NCBI GenBank assembly: GCA_964523975.1
Contig: CAZGBM010000005.1
Coordinates: 1-46,839 of the forward strand
DNA: 46,839 nucleotides
From: JAFGHJ01 sp964523975
GTDB lineage: Bacteria > Hydrothermota > UBA3072
Direction of reading: 5' to 3'
Shown here: in pieces, positions 9,091 to 17,747 of the stretch
Layout: every line of letters starts with the position of its first letter
How positions within the stretch are numbered: the stretch's first letter is position 1
Notes under the pieces: model-generated
Database searches by the model: none
The model's input: the letters and a program-made list of their open reading frames with translations, nothing else
Told to the model about the DNA's origin: nothing
Program-made: the position numbers and the translations under genes

Positions 9091-9953
9091 CTCTTACAAT
9101 CGGTATTGTAAATTACAACACTAAAGAAGATTTAAAAAACTGTATAAAATCAATACAGCTGAATCCCCCAAAATGCAATTATCAAATTATTATTGTCGAT
9201 AACGATTCAAAAGACGGAAGTAAAAAGCAGTTAAAACATCTTGAGAAAGAAAATATCAAATGCATAGCAAATAACAAAAACATGGGCTTTGGGAGAGCGT
9301 GCAATCAAATCGCAAAAATGCAAAATTCTTCCTATATTCTATTTTTAAATCCTGACGTTGAAATTAGTAAAAATTCAATAGATAAACTCATAAAGTTCCT
9401 GAAAAATAATGAACAAGCAGGTATAGCTACGGGAAAATTGCTTTTCCCTGATGGCTCGTTCCAGCTTTCCTGCAGAAAATTCCCAACTATTCTAAGAGTT
9501 CTTTTCGGAAGAGAATCTTTAATACGAAATCTCTTCCCCAATAATATTATATCAAAGGAATATTTAATGTCGGAATTAGACTACAGTAAAATTCGATTTC
9601 CCGACTGCGTAAGAGGCGCCGTAATGCTCTTCAGATCTGATGTCTTCAAAAAAATAGGAGGTTTTGACGAGAAGTTTTTTTTATACTTCGAAGATACGGA
9701 TATCTGTTTACGTCTCAGAAAAAAAGATTATGAAATAGCATATCTCCCGGAAGCGGTCTTTTATCACAAATTAGGGTCAAGCACCAAGAAAGAAAAATTA
9801 AGGACAAAAATCAGCATTAATATATCTATGTTTCATTATATAAAAAAACATATGAATTATAATTTTCTACTTCTTTCTTTTTTTTTCACCGCTCTCCTTG
9901 TAAGGCTTGCTTTTATTATGATGTTCTTTTCTATAAGATATGAGGAAAAATGA
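9087..9953 (+). CDS. GT2 family glycosyltransferase (rhamnosyltransferase-like)
   Basis: A 288-residue GT-A enzyme with GIVNYNT at 6-12, IVDNDSKDGS near 35-44, the donor motif FLNPDVE near 90, and FDEKFFLYFEDTDICLRL near 195, typical of WcaA/RfbF-like transferases for O-antigen or exopolysaccharide. A C-terminal hydrophobic segment (about 260-282) should anchor it to the membrane. It overlaps both neighbours by four bases (ATGA), so the three glycosylation genes are translationally coupled. Donor and acceptor sugars are not predictable. Confidence 0.87.
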   Translation: MTLTIGIVNYNTKEDLKNCIKSIQLNPPKCNYQIIIVDNDSKDGSKKQLKHLEKENIKCIANNKNMGFGRACNQIAKMQNSSYILFLNPDVEISKNSIDKLIKFLKNNEQAGIATGKLLFPDGSFQLSCRKFPTILRVLFGRESLIRNLFPNNIISKEYLMSELDYSKIRFPDCVRGAVMLFRSDVFKKIGGFDEKFFLYFEDTDICLRLRKKDYEIAYLPEAVFYHKLGSSTKKEKLRTKISINISMFHYIKKHMNYNFLLLSFFFTALLVRLAFIMMFFSIRYEEK

Positions 9954-11290
9954 TCCAGGAAAAAAAACACTTTATAAAATTCACGATAACATTATTTGAC
10001 ATCATTATTTTAATACTCACCTATTGGCTTGCGGTAATTATAAGGGCAAAATTATCCTCACCGGCAGGCGAAATGACAGAATGGTATCTCCCTTATTATA
10101 TCAAAATTTTCCCGATATTTTTATTTACTTTCTCTATCATAATATTCTTCAACAATTCGACTTTGCAGAAATTTCCCGTAGACAAATACAATTTCTATTT
10201 CAGAACCACCCTTTCGTTTATAATTGCCATGGCTATATATATAGTAATACTTTATTATTTTAAATTATTCAACCAGAGCCGAACCGCTCTCTTAATCTTT
10301 GGCACACTTTCGCTAACTCTAATGATATTAAATAGAGAAGTGATATCAAAAAGCAAGAAAAATTCAATAAAAACAATTGTACTCGGAAAAGAAAAGGACG
10401 CAAAAGAGATTGAAGATCTGTTTTCGCTTCATGATTTTTTCGGAATTAAAATTATAAAGGTCTTTAACAAAGTCCCACCAAATTTTACGGAAATTTTGCA
10501 TAAAGAACCAATCGAATGGGTTATAATTACCGAAAAAAAGCACAAAAAACATATAAAAAAATTTGCAAACCTTGGTTTAACAATTTCCTATTATTTAAAA
10601 GAAGCATTTGATAACATACCTGGTTTTGCTTCTCTCGAAAACTCCTTAAATTCACCGATAATTACCTTTCATCCCACTCCACCTAACTACGCCCAGCTCT
10701 TTATCAAATATACATCGGACAGAATACTGGCTGCCATGGCAATATTATTTCTATTACCAATATTTATTATTATTGCCATTTTAATAAAATCAACCTCGCG
10801 GGGAGCAATAATTTACAAGCACCCAAGAGTGGGTTTAAACGGGAAAATGTTTTCTATGCTCAAATTCAGAACTATGTTTAAAAACGCCGACGAGATAAAA
10901 GAAAGTCTTTATTCCTTGAACAAAATGGATAAAGTAGTGTTTAAAATGAAAGACGACCCGAGAATCACAAAAACCGGAAAATTTCTCCGACGCTTCAGTC
11001 TCGATGAATTACCTCAATTATTTAATGTCTTAAAAGGAGATATGTCACTGGTTGGACCCAGACCTCCTCTCCTTGAAGAAGTTACCAAATATGAAGATTG
11101 GCAAAGAAAAAGGCTATCGATGAAAACAGGACTAACCTGCCTCTGGCTTATACGAGGTCGTTCCGATTTGAAATTTGAGGAATGGATGAAATTCGATCTG
11201 GAATACATAAATAACTGGTCATTAAGTCTGGACTTTTTCATTCTTTTAAAAACAATCCCTGTCCTTATATCAGGAAGAGGTGCTTACTGA
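9950..11290 (+). CDS. Polyprenyl glycosylphosphotransferase (WbaP/WcaJ type initiating sugar transferase)
   Basis: Starts a surface polysaccharide by moving a sugar-1-phosphate onto undecaprenyl phosphate. The N-terminal half has four membrane helices (about 8-28, 46-66, 82-104, 109-125) and a nucleotide-binding-like region (IVLGKEKDAKE near 143). The C-terminal half is the bacterial sugar transferase domain: a re-entrant helix (about 259-282), then KHPRVG, LKFRTM, DDPRITKTGKFLRRFSLDELPQ and GDMSLVGPRPP. At 446 residues it is full length for the five-helix class. The 3' end overlaps the following TPR gene and carries its ribosome site (11273-11282). Confidence 0.92.
   Translation: MIQEKKHFIKFTITLFDIIILILTYWLAVIIRAKLSSPAGEMTEWYLPYYIKIFPIFLFTFSIIIFFNNSTLQKFPVDKYNFYFRTTLSFIIAMAIYIVILYYFKLFNQSRTALLIFGTLSLTLMILNREVISKSKKNSIKTIVLGKEKDAKEIEDLFSLHDFFGIKIIKVFNKVPPNFTEILHKEPIEWVIITEKKHKKHIKKFANLGLTISYYLKEAFDNIPGFASLENSLNSPIITFHPTPPNYAQLFIKYTSDRILAAMAILFLLPIFIIIAILIKSTSRGAIIYKHPRVGLNGKMFSMLKFRTMFKNADEIKESLYSLNKMDKVVFKMKDDPRITKTGKFLRRFSLDELPQLFNVLKGDMSLVGPRPPLLEEVTKYEDWQRKRLSMKTGLTCLWLIRGRSDLKFEEWMKFDLEYINNWSLSLDFFILLKTIPVLISGRGAY
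11273..11282 (+). promoter_or_regulatory. Ribosome binding site selecting a CTG start
   Basis: GGAAGAGGTG lies inside the last codons of the sugar transferase gene, four bases before the CTG at 11287. It decides for the long form of the TPR protein, whose extra N-terminus is a hydrophobic signal-like segment. Confidence 0.55.
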
Positions 11291-13350
11291 ATTTTTTAAT
11301 TCTACTATTATTATTTAAAACTTCCACAAATGAACAATTAAATAAAACAAGAAATTTTTATCAATTACCCCTTTTAATCGAACCTGCTTTTGTAGAAAAA
11401 GGAGAAGCATATTTGAATCTTTCCGTAATTGATATAAGACTTAACGAATTGCAAAGAGCTTTAAATGAAGCGAAAAAAGCTGCATACTACGACAGAAAAA
11501 GCGAAGCTACTTACCTTGAAGGGGTTATTCATTATCTTAAAGGCGATATGGAAAAAGCTACCTTAAAATTTAAGAAAATCAACAAATGGCAGTATACTTG
11601 TTTTTTAGAGAATCTTTATAGTTTTTCTCCGGAAAAAACAATGACAACAAAAGCTTATTTTCCTTTTTCCGATTCTCTTAGTTTTTATTTTATCTTTTAT
11701 GAAAAAGATACCTTAAAAATTTTAGAAAGAATTGAAAACTCATCTTTACCTCTCTGGCAAAACTTTCTCGGAAGAGGTTATATCTGCTACAAAAGAGGTA
11801 AGTATAGAAGAGCACTAAATTATTTTAACGAATCTTATAAAATCAGACCTACCACATATACAGGTATTTATATTATATCTACCCTATTTCAGCTTTCGGA
11901 ACTCGATAGTTTGATATCTTTTCAGGAGAGAAACCATATAACAAATCCCCTTACAAATTATCTTAAAGGAGAAGCTTATTACAAAAAAGGAGAAACGGAA
12001 AAAGCCATGCAAATTTTCCTTTCCGACACAAGTTCCCAATATAAAGCCCATGCTATTTTCGGAGCCGGATGGAGCAAATATCGTCTGGCAAAATATTCTG
12101 AAAGTGCTGAGTTATTTGAAAAATTTCTCGAAATTTACGAAGAGAGAGGATTAAAACAATACGCTCTGTATAGGCTCGCAAGAGCCTTATTAAAACAGGG
12201 GAAAATTGAAAGCCTCGAATACTTTAAAACATTGGTAACGGAATATCCGAACTCGCCACTTAAAGACGACGCTTATCTTCTTCTCGGCAAAATCAATTTT
12301 CTACTTAACAATCACGACGAGGCAATCAAATGGTTAAATTTGTTACTAAATGAATGCCCTTCTTCTTTGTGGGTACCAAGCGCTTACAACTTTCTTGGAG
12401 AAATTTTTACAAGCAATGAAGATTTTAAAACAGCTTTGGATTACTACAAAAAAATATTATCACTCAACGAAGTACCTGCGGATTTGCTTGATGAAGCAAG
12501 ATACAAAATCGAAGAAATTAAATTGAAAAAAGGCGAATATTCTACAAATATATACATGTATAAAGTGTTCACAAATAAATACCCCAAAAGTCCGAGAACC
12601 CCTTTACTACTTCTAAAAATAGGTGAATATTATCAAGCAGCAAACAGATATGATTTAGCCATTCAATTTAACAATAAAGTTTTAATAAATTATCCTGAAT
12701 CCGAAGAAGCGACCGAGTCTTTATTAAATCTCGTAAAAATATACCAGAAAATGGGTGATAGAACCACTGTTATTGCTCTTCTAAAAAATGGACTGCGGGA
12801 AAGACCGGAATTAAGCAACGAGTTAAATCTTAAACTCGGGGAAATTTATTACGAAAGTGGAGACCCTAAAAAAGCAATCGAATATTACAAAGAAGTCAAC
12901 TCAAATACTCTTAAACCATATACCCTATATCAAATAAGTTTAATTTATCAAGAATTAGGACTTCTCAAAGAGACTCGAATCCCTCTTGAAAATATTATAG
13001 AAAATTTCCCGAAATCGGATTACATAGACGAAGCTTATCTACTTCTCGCTAAAACTTACATGCAAGACGGCTCATTAAAAAGAGCAATTGAGGTCCTGGA
13101 TAAAGGCTTGAAAAATCTTGGAAATAAAGAGATTTGGACTTTGCTTTCCTTTAAAGCCGACATCTATTGCGAGATTAATGACGAAGAAGCTCTCGATTTA
13201 TATTTAGAAAGTGCCAATGGCACTTCCGATAATAAGAACAAAATTGAAACTTTAGAAAAAGGAAGAGAATGCGCAATGAGACTCAACAAATATGAAAAAG
13301 CCGAGCTTTTCGAAAATTTAATAAATAAATTGAAATCTCCGGAAGAATAA
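11287..13350 (+). CDS. Exported TPR-repeat protein, CTG start proposed
   Basis: A 687-residue protein of many tetratricopeptide helices (for example ALNYFNESYKIRP, KAMQIFL, DEAIKWLNLLLNECP, KAIEYYKEV), probably periplasmic and serving in assembly or export of the polysaccharide made by the upstream genes. A shorter form could start at TTG 11413, which has GGAG eight bases before it. But the frame is open back to 11215 with no ATG, GTG or TTG, and from CTG 11287 it encodes a hydrophobic signal-like stretch (NFLILLLLFKTSTNE) and a TPR-like helix that continues into the repeats. The CTG overlaps the sugar transferase stop and has a good ribosome site. Family recognition is sure; the start is inferred. 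Confidence 0.8.
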   Translation: MNFLILLLLFKTSTNEQLNKTRNFYQLPLLIEPAFVEKGEAYLNLSVIDIRLNELQRALNEAKKAAYYDRKSEATYLEGVIHYLKGDMEKATLKFKKINKWQYTCFLENLYSFSPEKTMTTKAYFPFSDSLSFYFIFYEKDTLKILERIENSSLPLWQNFLGRGYICYKRGKYRRALNYFNESYKIRPTTYTGIYIISTLFQLSELDSLISFQERNHITNPLTNYLKGEAYYKKGETEKAMQIFLSDTSSQYKAHAIFGAGWSKYRLAKYSESAELFEKFLEIYEERGLKQYALYRLARALLKQGKIESLEYFKTLVTEYPNSPLKDDAYLLLGKINFLLNNHDEAIKWLNLLLNECPSSLWVPSAYNFLGEIFTSNEDFKTALDYYKKILSLNEVPADLLDEARYKIEEIKLKKGEYSTNIYMYKVFTNKYPKSPRTPLLLLKIGEYYQAANRYDLAIQFNNKVLINYPESEEATESLLNLVKIYQKMGDRTTVIALLKNGLRERPELSNELNLKLGEIYYESGDPKKAIEYYKEVNSNTLKPYTLYQISLIYQELGLLKETRIPLENIIENFPKSDYIDEAYLLLAKTYMQDGSLKRAIEVLDKGLKNLGNKEIWTLLSFKADIYCEINDEEALDLYLESANGTSDNKNKIETLEKGRECAMRLNKYEKAELFENLINKLKSPEE

Positions 13351-13375
13351 AAGATAAAAATATTGCAAAGTCACT

Positions 13376-13506
13376 GTTTAATTGCCACAAAGGCACTAAG
13401 ATACAAAACCCCACCCACAACTAATTTATTTTTTGTTTTAATTTAAGCAATTAAAGATTATAAGAATCGTTTCTTTATTTGTGCCTTGGTGACTTGGTGG
13501 CTAATG
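13376..13506. repeat. Family B inverted repeat between convergent genes
   Basis: Left arm GCCACAAAGGCACTAAGATA (about 13383-13402) and right arm TTTGTGCCTTGGTGACTTGG (about 13478-13497) are imperfect inverses. The element sits between the 3' ends of the TPR gene and purC, so it could fold in transcripts from either side and act as a bidirectional terminator (inference). Confidence 0.65.
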
Positions 13507-13507
13507 T

Positions 13508-14515
13508 CTATTCTACCAGATCTGATAATTTTTTTACTATTTTATCCAACGAAGGAACATCGAAAAATTCTTTTCCGGAAATCAAATTAGCTACTGATTG
13601 GTACATTTGAGAAACGGTTGTCTTTAATTTTTTAGGTAAAAGTTCGGGTTCAACCTTCACAAGAGATTTCCAATCTTTCGCATTCTTATCTTTTGCTTTT
13701 TTAACCTGCTTATACCATTTGGATTTCCTGTAGTATTTACGTAATATTTCCTTGCTTAAAGCAATTTCATTAAAAAGAAAGCGACATTCATCAAGCGTTC
13801 CCAGCGCATCAACCACCATAATAAAACCCCTATTATCCATTGCAAATTCAAGTTTCCCATCCTGATTAATAATGCCTGCTTTTTCTGTCTCCTCGGTAAT
13901 AATATTACTTACGTTTGAAAGCATACTTTTTATTTCTTCAATCTGATCGGAATCTAAATTAGATATTTCTCTTGCTTCGTCCCAGGATAAATATCTATCA
14001 GTCTCTTCTAATTTTGTAGATACATCTAAAATAGGTTCTTGCAAAGGAACATTGGGTATTATTTCATATTTGTATTTAATCTCTCCCTTATTATATCTTT
14101 CCCAGAAAGAAGAACCCTCGGGTACAGAATTTCTATAAATGCATTCCATCGGAATAAGAAAATTCCTTGAAACATCTTTAAAGACAGAGTAATCGTATTT
14201 ACCATTTTTTATTTCAGGTTTAATTACACGAACAAGTTTAACTTTAATAGTATTAAAAGGTTTATCAACTTTATTAAAATCAAGTGTTTCCCCTTCGACA
14301 ATAACTCCAACATAATGACTGGGGATACCTCGTTTTTTTAAAATCTCAAAGAAATGGGAAGTAATTATTGCCAGAGAAGAACCTTTATTAGTAATATGAT
14401 CCGGCATTTCACCCCAATCAAAAACCGAGTACCTATCAGAAAATTCAAAAAATCCAGATCCTAATTCATCATCTGTTGGTTTTTCAATAACCGTAAGATC
14501 TTTTACACTACCCAT
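13508..14515 (-). CDS. purC: SAICAR synthetase (phosphoribosylaminoimidazole-succinocarboxamide synthase)
   Basis: Joins CAIR with aspartate using ATP in purine synthesis. GSGFFEFSDRYSVFDWGEMP (20-39) followed by DHITNKG forms the N-terminal lobe, MECIYRN is the family VECIVRN motif, and the D-G-K-L-E-F-A and D-A-L-G-T-L-D-E-C-R-F blocks match the metal/nucleotide site. At 335 residues it is longer than the ~240-residue E. coli form and closer to the longer types seen in archaea and eukaryotes. It overlaps purE by eight bases; GAGGAGGAGG inside purE is its ribosome site, 13 bases from the ATG. It is last in the leaderless pur operon. Confidence 0.92.
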   Translation of the reverse strand: MGSVKDLTVIEKPTDDELGSGFFEFSDRYSVFDWGEMPDHITNKGSSLAIITSHFFEILKKRGIPSHYVGVIVEGETLDFNKVDKPFNTIKVKLVRVIKPEIKNGKYDYSVFKDVSRNFLIPMECIYRNSVPEGSSFWERYNKGEIKYKYEIIPNVPLQEPILDVSTKLEETDRYLSWDEAREISNLDSDQIEEIKSMLSNVSNIITEETEKAGIINQDGKLEFAMDNRGFIMVVDALGTLDECRFLFNEIALSKEILRKYYRKSKWYKQVKKAKDKNAKDWKSLVKVEPELLPKKLKTTVSQMYQSVANLISGKEFFDVPSLDKIVKKLSDLVE

Positions 14516-14978
14516 TTATTTTTTTATCCTCCTCCTCTATCTTTTGCTTATAAGACTCTTGATATTTGAATATCTTTTCTTGTAAAACATTATCATTAAG
14601 CCCAAGTATTTTAACAGAGGCGAGCGCTGCTTGCTCGGAGCCAAGCACAACTAAAGGAGCGACTCCACTTGGCATCCTGAGACTCGAAAAAATATCCATA
14701 CCCCCGTATTTATCGGAGTAAGGGGGTGCTGCAATCACGGGTTTGGTTGTATTGGCATCCACAAATCCACTCAAAGCATTGCTTCTACCGGCAATTGTAA
14801 TATAAACAACTTCCTTATCTTTATTCTCTTCCAATATTTTAAGAACTTTATCCGGCGTTTTATGTGCCGAGGCAACTCTTAATTCACACGGAATTCCAAA
14901 CTTTTTAATAACTCTTTGCACATCCTCTGCAAAGTCCAGATCCGTAGATGAACCCATAATAATCAAGATTTTAGCCAT
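14508..14978 (-). CDS. purE: Class II-type PurE (AIR carboxylase-like)
   Basis: PurE-fold enzyme of 156 residues. Unlike ordinary bacterial (class I) PurE it has SAHKTP (37-42) instead of SAHRTP, GRSNALSG (64-71) instead of GAAHLPGM, and SSLRMPSGVAP (98-108) instead of the S-x-V-Q-M-P-G-G-V-P motif. These are marks of class II enzymes, known from animals (PAICS) and Treponema denticola, which carboxylate AIR directly with CO2 and need no PurK. GSSTD at 9-13 binds the substrate phosphate. It overlaps purC by eight bases, giving the same enzyme pair that is fused in animal PAICS. GGAGGGA lies about 14 bases upstream of the ATG. Confidence 0.93.
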   Translation of the reverse strand: MAKILIIMGSSTDLDFAEDVQRVIKKFGIPCELRVASAHKTPDKVLKILEENKDKEVVYITIAGRSNALSGFVDANTTKPVIAAPPYSDKYGGMDIFSSLRMPSGVAPLVVLGSEQAALASVKILGLNDNVLQEKIFKYQESYKQKIEEEDKKING

Positions 14979-14980
14979 AA

Positions 14981-15577
14981 TTATTCTTTAGTCCCTCCTC
15001 CAGGAATTAATAATCTAGATTTTGTTTTATCTTTAATTTCTTTTTTCTTCGGAGTTAAAAGTCCGGATCTACTTTCTTCAAAGTCTTCACCGGAAATATT
15101 TTTAAACTTAGGTTTCTCTATAGTTTCAGCGTCATTTACCTCGACTTTCTTCGGCAAAAACTCGTACAGGAAATTCCAAACTCTACTATTATCGACAAGA
15201 GGTCTATTAAGGGTACTTCTTATAAAAACAGACAGAAAGAAAACATTCGCATCCAGCGGGAGACCCCGGTATAAAAATTGAAGTACCATCAGAGCCGCTT
15301 CTCCTTTTTCATTATCTTTGTATTTTTCAGCATATATCTTGAGTTTTTCTTTAATTATTGAAAGGAGAGCAGGTGTTAACGTTCTTTTAAGCCCTTCTCT
15401 AATAAATTCCTTACTATCTTTTATCTCGCCTTCCGCAACTTCTTTTAAAAATTCATCCAATTCTCTGGTTTTAACCTTTACTTTACGAAATTCGTCTTCG
15501 TAAGGCAAATTAATCATCAACGCGCTCAAACGATAAAAACGTTCTTCCGAAACTTTCACTTTTTCTTTAGTTTTCAT
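14981..15577 (-). CDS. Unknown 198-aa protein heading the purE-purC operon
   Basis: Not recognised. The first ~150 residues look helical and folded (charged helices with ALMVLQFLYRGLPL and VWNFLYEFLP); the tail is lysine-rich and disordered-looking, with two similar short motifs, SGLLTPKKK and SRLLIPGGG. There is no signal peptide or membrane helix. It starts the operon from a consensus promoter whose -10 box ends seven bases before the ATG, so the mRNA is probably leaderless. purE follows two bases after its stop. Cotranscription suggests a link to purine synthesis or its control, but the sequence shows no enzyme motif. It could equally be an unrelated passenger. Confidence 0.8.
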   Translation of the reverse strand: MKTKEKVKVSEERFYRLSALMINLPYEDEFRKVKVKTRELDEFLKEVAEGEIKDSKEFIREGLKRTLTPALLSIIKEKLKIYAEKYKDNEKGEAALMVLQFLYRGLPLDANVFFLSVFIRSTLNRPLVDNSRVWNFLYEFLPKKVEVNDAETIEKPKFKNISGEDFEESRSGLLTPKKKEIKDKTKSRLLIPGGGTKE

Positions 15578-15584
15578 ACTCTAC

Positions 15585-15612
15585 ATTATAAAGTATTGGT
15601 AATTTTTGTCAA
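15585..15612 (-). promoter_or_regulatory. Consensus promoter of the pur operon, leaderless
   Basis: On the minus strand TTGACA (15612-15607), 16-base spacer, TATAAT (15590-15585), then seven bases and the ATG at 15577. The predicted transcription start therefore falls on the start codon, with no room for a ribosome site. Confidence 0.85.
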
Positions 15613-15615
15613 GGA

Positions 15616-15719
15616 ACAAAGATGAACTTAGCCACGAAGGCACCAAGGCTCCAAGAAACAAGAAAAGTTTTTTATTAAATTTAGAATTCTTAGTATCTTT
15701 GAGTCTTTGTGGCATAAAA
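15616..15719. repeat. Family B inverted repeat
   Basis: Left arm TTAGCCACGAAGGCACCAAG (about 15629-15648) and right arm CTTTGAGTCTTTGTGGCATA (about 15697-15716) are imperfect inverses around an AT-rich loop. It fills the space between the pur promoter and the stop codon of the propeller gene. Confidence 0.65.
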
Positions 15720-17735
15720 TCACCGTACAACAACGAATTTGCCTTTATGAATTACTTTACCTTCGCTGGTTACAAAATATTGATACAAACCAGAAGACAG
15801 ATTAACATCAATAGGATAATCCGTCCATTCCAAAGGCACATTATACTCTCCTTTTAAATTACCAATTATGTCGTAAATTAGAATATTCTTTCCTCCAAGA
15901 TCTCTCGCCGAAAAATACAAACGATCATGTCTCTGGTAATTAAAGGGATTAGGGTAAACATTGACTTGACCTGAATCCGGGTAATTAAAGTTAAGCTTAA
16001 ATTCATATAAACCGTTATAAGTCACGACAAACAATCTATCTTTATTAATGAAATGGAGCGGAGAAATAACATCTTTCAAACTAAAAGGCTGCAAGCTTTG
16101 TAATTCCTGTGGTAATGACTCCCATATTCCTTCGGGTGAGAGATAACCCAATCCCGATTCGCTATTATAACCCCAAATTCCTCCCTGAAAATCAACAGCG
16201 AGACCATCAAATCTTCTGGAAGCGTATTCTCTCTCAACATTTTCTCCCGAAATATAAACAAGCTTATCCTCCAGACCTGCCCAGATATTTCCATCAAGGT
16301 CTGAAGCCATCGAAAGTGTACTTGAACCGAGATTTCCTATTACTTCTCTAATCGAACCATCGTCTCGCAAAATATGGATGCCCGCACCCCCGATAGAGGG
16401 GGAATTTCCGCAGTAAATCCCTTCTCTTCCTTCAGCAAAGACTCTCTTCCATATAACTCTAGGATGAGTATAAACTGTCCATTCAAGAGAATCCTCACTT
16501 ACCCGGTGCATTCTTAACACCCAGTTGTCTAACGCGCCAATCCATAAATCATCATTGCTATCAACCAGCATACCGGAAATAGTTCTTGCAGATATAGGGA
16601 GTGAAATAGGCTCAGGCATCGTGTCGTTTTCTGTATCCCAGCAGAACAAAACCGGTTCCTCTACCCAGTCCCAGAAACCAAAATATATCCTGCCTTGAGA
16701 ATCGGATTCCATATTAAAGAAATATCCATTTACAGGAAAAGGCCAGGTGTTTCCCCTGTTAAGAGTTTCCCATCCGTTTCCATCATATACGGAAAGTCTT
16801 CTACTATACTTAGAACACACATAAATTTTCCCGTCAGGAGTCTGAGTCAAGTCGGTAACCAGATTTGAGGCAAGCCCGGGAGGAAAGATATAATCCGACG
16901 AACCTTCATACATAAGTCCATTTCCCCTGACGGCTGAAACTATTAAATTATTCGGAGAAACTCTAACAAATCCCCGCACATCTCCCCCATGTATCATCTG
17001 CCAATCACCTTCATACCTGTAAAGACCTCTCTTGGTACCTATATAAATCTCTTCCTCAAACTCTCCAATGGCCCACACTGTATCATCAGAAAAAACCGCT
17101 GAATCACCTGTAATTTCCTTACAACCCGAACTTCCTCCAGCCCAGATTGAATTACCAGATACTAAAAGAGAATAAACGTTCCCGTAATTATCGATTAATA
17201 CGGTATCTTTGAAATTAGAATCGGCTTTAAAAACCCCTCTGCTCGTTCCAAGTAAATAGCAGGTATCAAGAGGCAAAATTTCAAAAACCTGAAAATTATA
17301 ATCTATATGTTGAACTACCCCCCCCAAATTTCCAAAATTATTCAAATTGAACCATTGAACACCGTGTTGTCCTCCAAGTATGACCTTATTCTTGTCCAAT
17401 TTAATACAATATGGGTCAGTGTCCTGCGTAAAGTAAAGAGGATTAAAGCTCTGAAAATTTATCCTTCTAAGTTCTTTATCGAATATTGTAATTCCGCCCT
17501 TTGAAAGAACAAAAACCGAATCTCCTCGAACAAAAACGTCTTTTGTTTGATTACTTTCAAGACCAGAAAGGTAATTCGCCAAAATCCAGCTGCTATCCCG
17601 AGGGTCGAACGCGACAAGCCCGCCGTCATCAGTAGTTATATAAATATGCTCTGAATATGCACTATTATTGAACAAATTCGTCTGCAGGTGAAGTTTGGCG
17701 GAATTAACCGTCAAAGATAGTAAAAAAATAAACAA
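15720..17735 (-). CDS. Secreted beta-propeller protein with T9SS-like C-terminal domain
   Basis: A 671-residue protein with a short N-terminal signal (IFLLSLTVNSA) and many propeller-like repeats of about 40 residues (for example TDDGGLVAFDPRD, GTSRGVFKADSNF, GTKRGLYRYEGDW, RIYFGFWDW), similar to two-component-regulator propellers. The last ~80 residues start with VYPNPFN and end in a beta-rich domain (ILIYDIIGN, LSSGLYQYFV), the pattern of type A T9SS sorting domains. It probably acts at the cell surface; ligand unknown. The start is TTG at 17735, preceded by GGAGG four bases away. mazG ends 12 bases upstream, so they are cotranscribed. Confidence 0.82.
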   Translation of the reverse strand: MFIFLLSLTVNSAKLHLQTNLFNNSAYSEHIYITTDDGGLVAFDPRDSSWILANYLSGLESNQTKDVFVRGDSVFVLSKGGITIFDKELRRINFQSFNPLYFTQDTDPYCIKLDKNKVILGGQHGVQWFNLNNFGNLGGVVQHIDYNFQVFEILPLDTCYLLGTSRGVFKADSNFKDTVLIDNYGNVYSLLVSGNSIWAGGSSGCKEITGDSAVFSDDTVWAIGEFEEEIYIGTKRGLYRYEGDWQMIHGGDVRGFVRVSPNNLIVSAVRGNGLMYEGSSDYIFPPGLASNLVTDLTQTPDGKIYVCSKYSRRLSVYDGNGWETLNRGNTWPFPVNGYFFNMESDSQGRIYFGFWDWVEEPVLFCWDTENDTMPEPISLPISARTISGMLVDSNDDLWIGALDNWVLRMHRVSEDSLEWTVYTHPRVIWKRVFAEGREGIYCGNSPSIGGAGIHILRDDGSIREVIGNLGSSTLSMASDLDGNIWAGLEDKLVYISGENVEREYASRRFDGLAVDFQGGIWGYNSESGLGYLSPEGIWESLPQELQSLQPFSLKDVISPLHFINKDRLFVVTYNGLYEFKLNFNYPDSGQVNVYPNPFNYQRHDRLYFSARDLGGKNILIYDIIGNLKGEYNVPLEWTDYPIDVNLSSGLYQYFVTSEGKVIHKGKFVVVR

Positions 17736-17747
17736 AATTCCTCCTTT

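Noticed and set aside
14508..14978. Ordinary class I PurE
   Set aside because: The SAHRTP, AAHLPGM and QMPGGVP motifs are replaced by class II equivalents.
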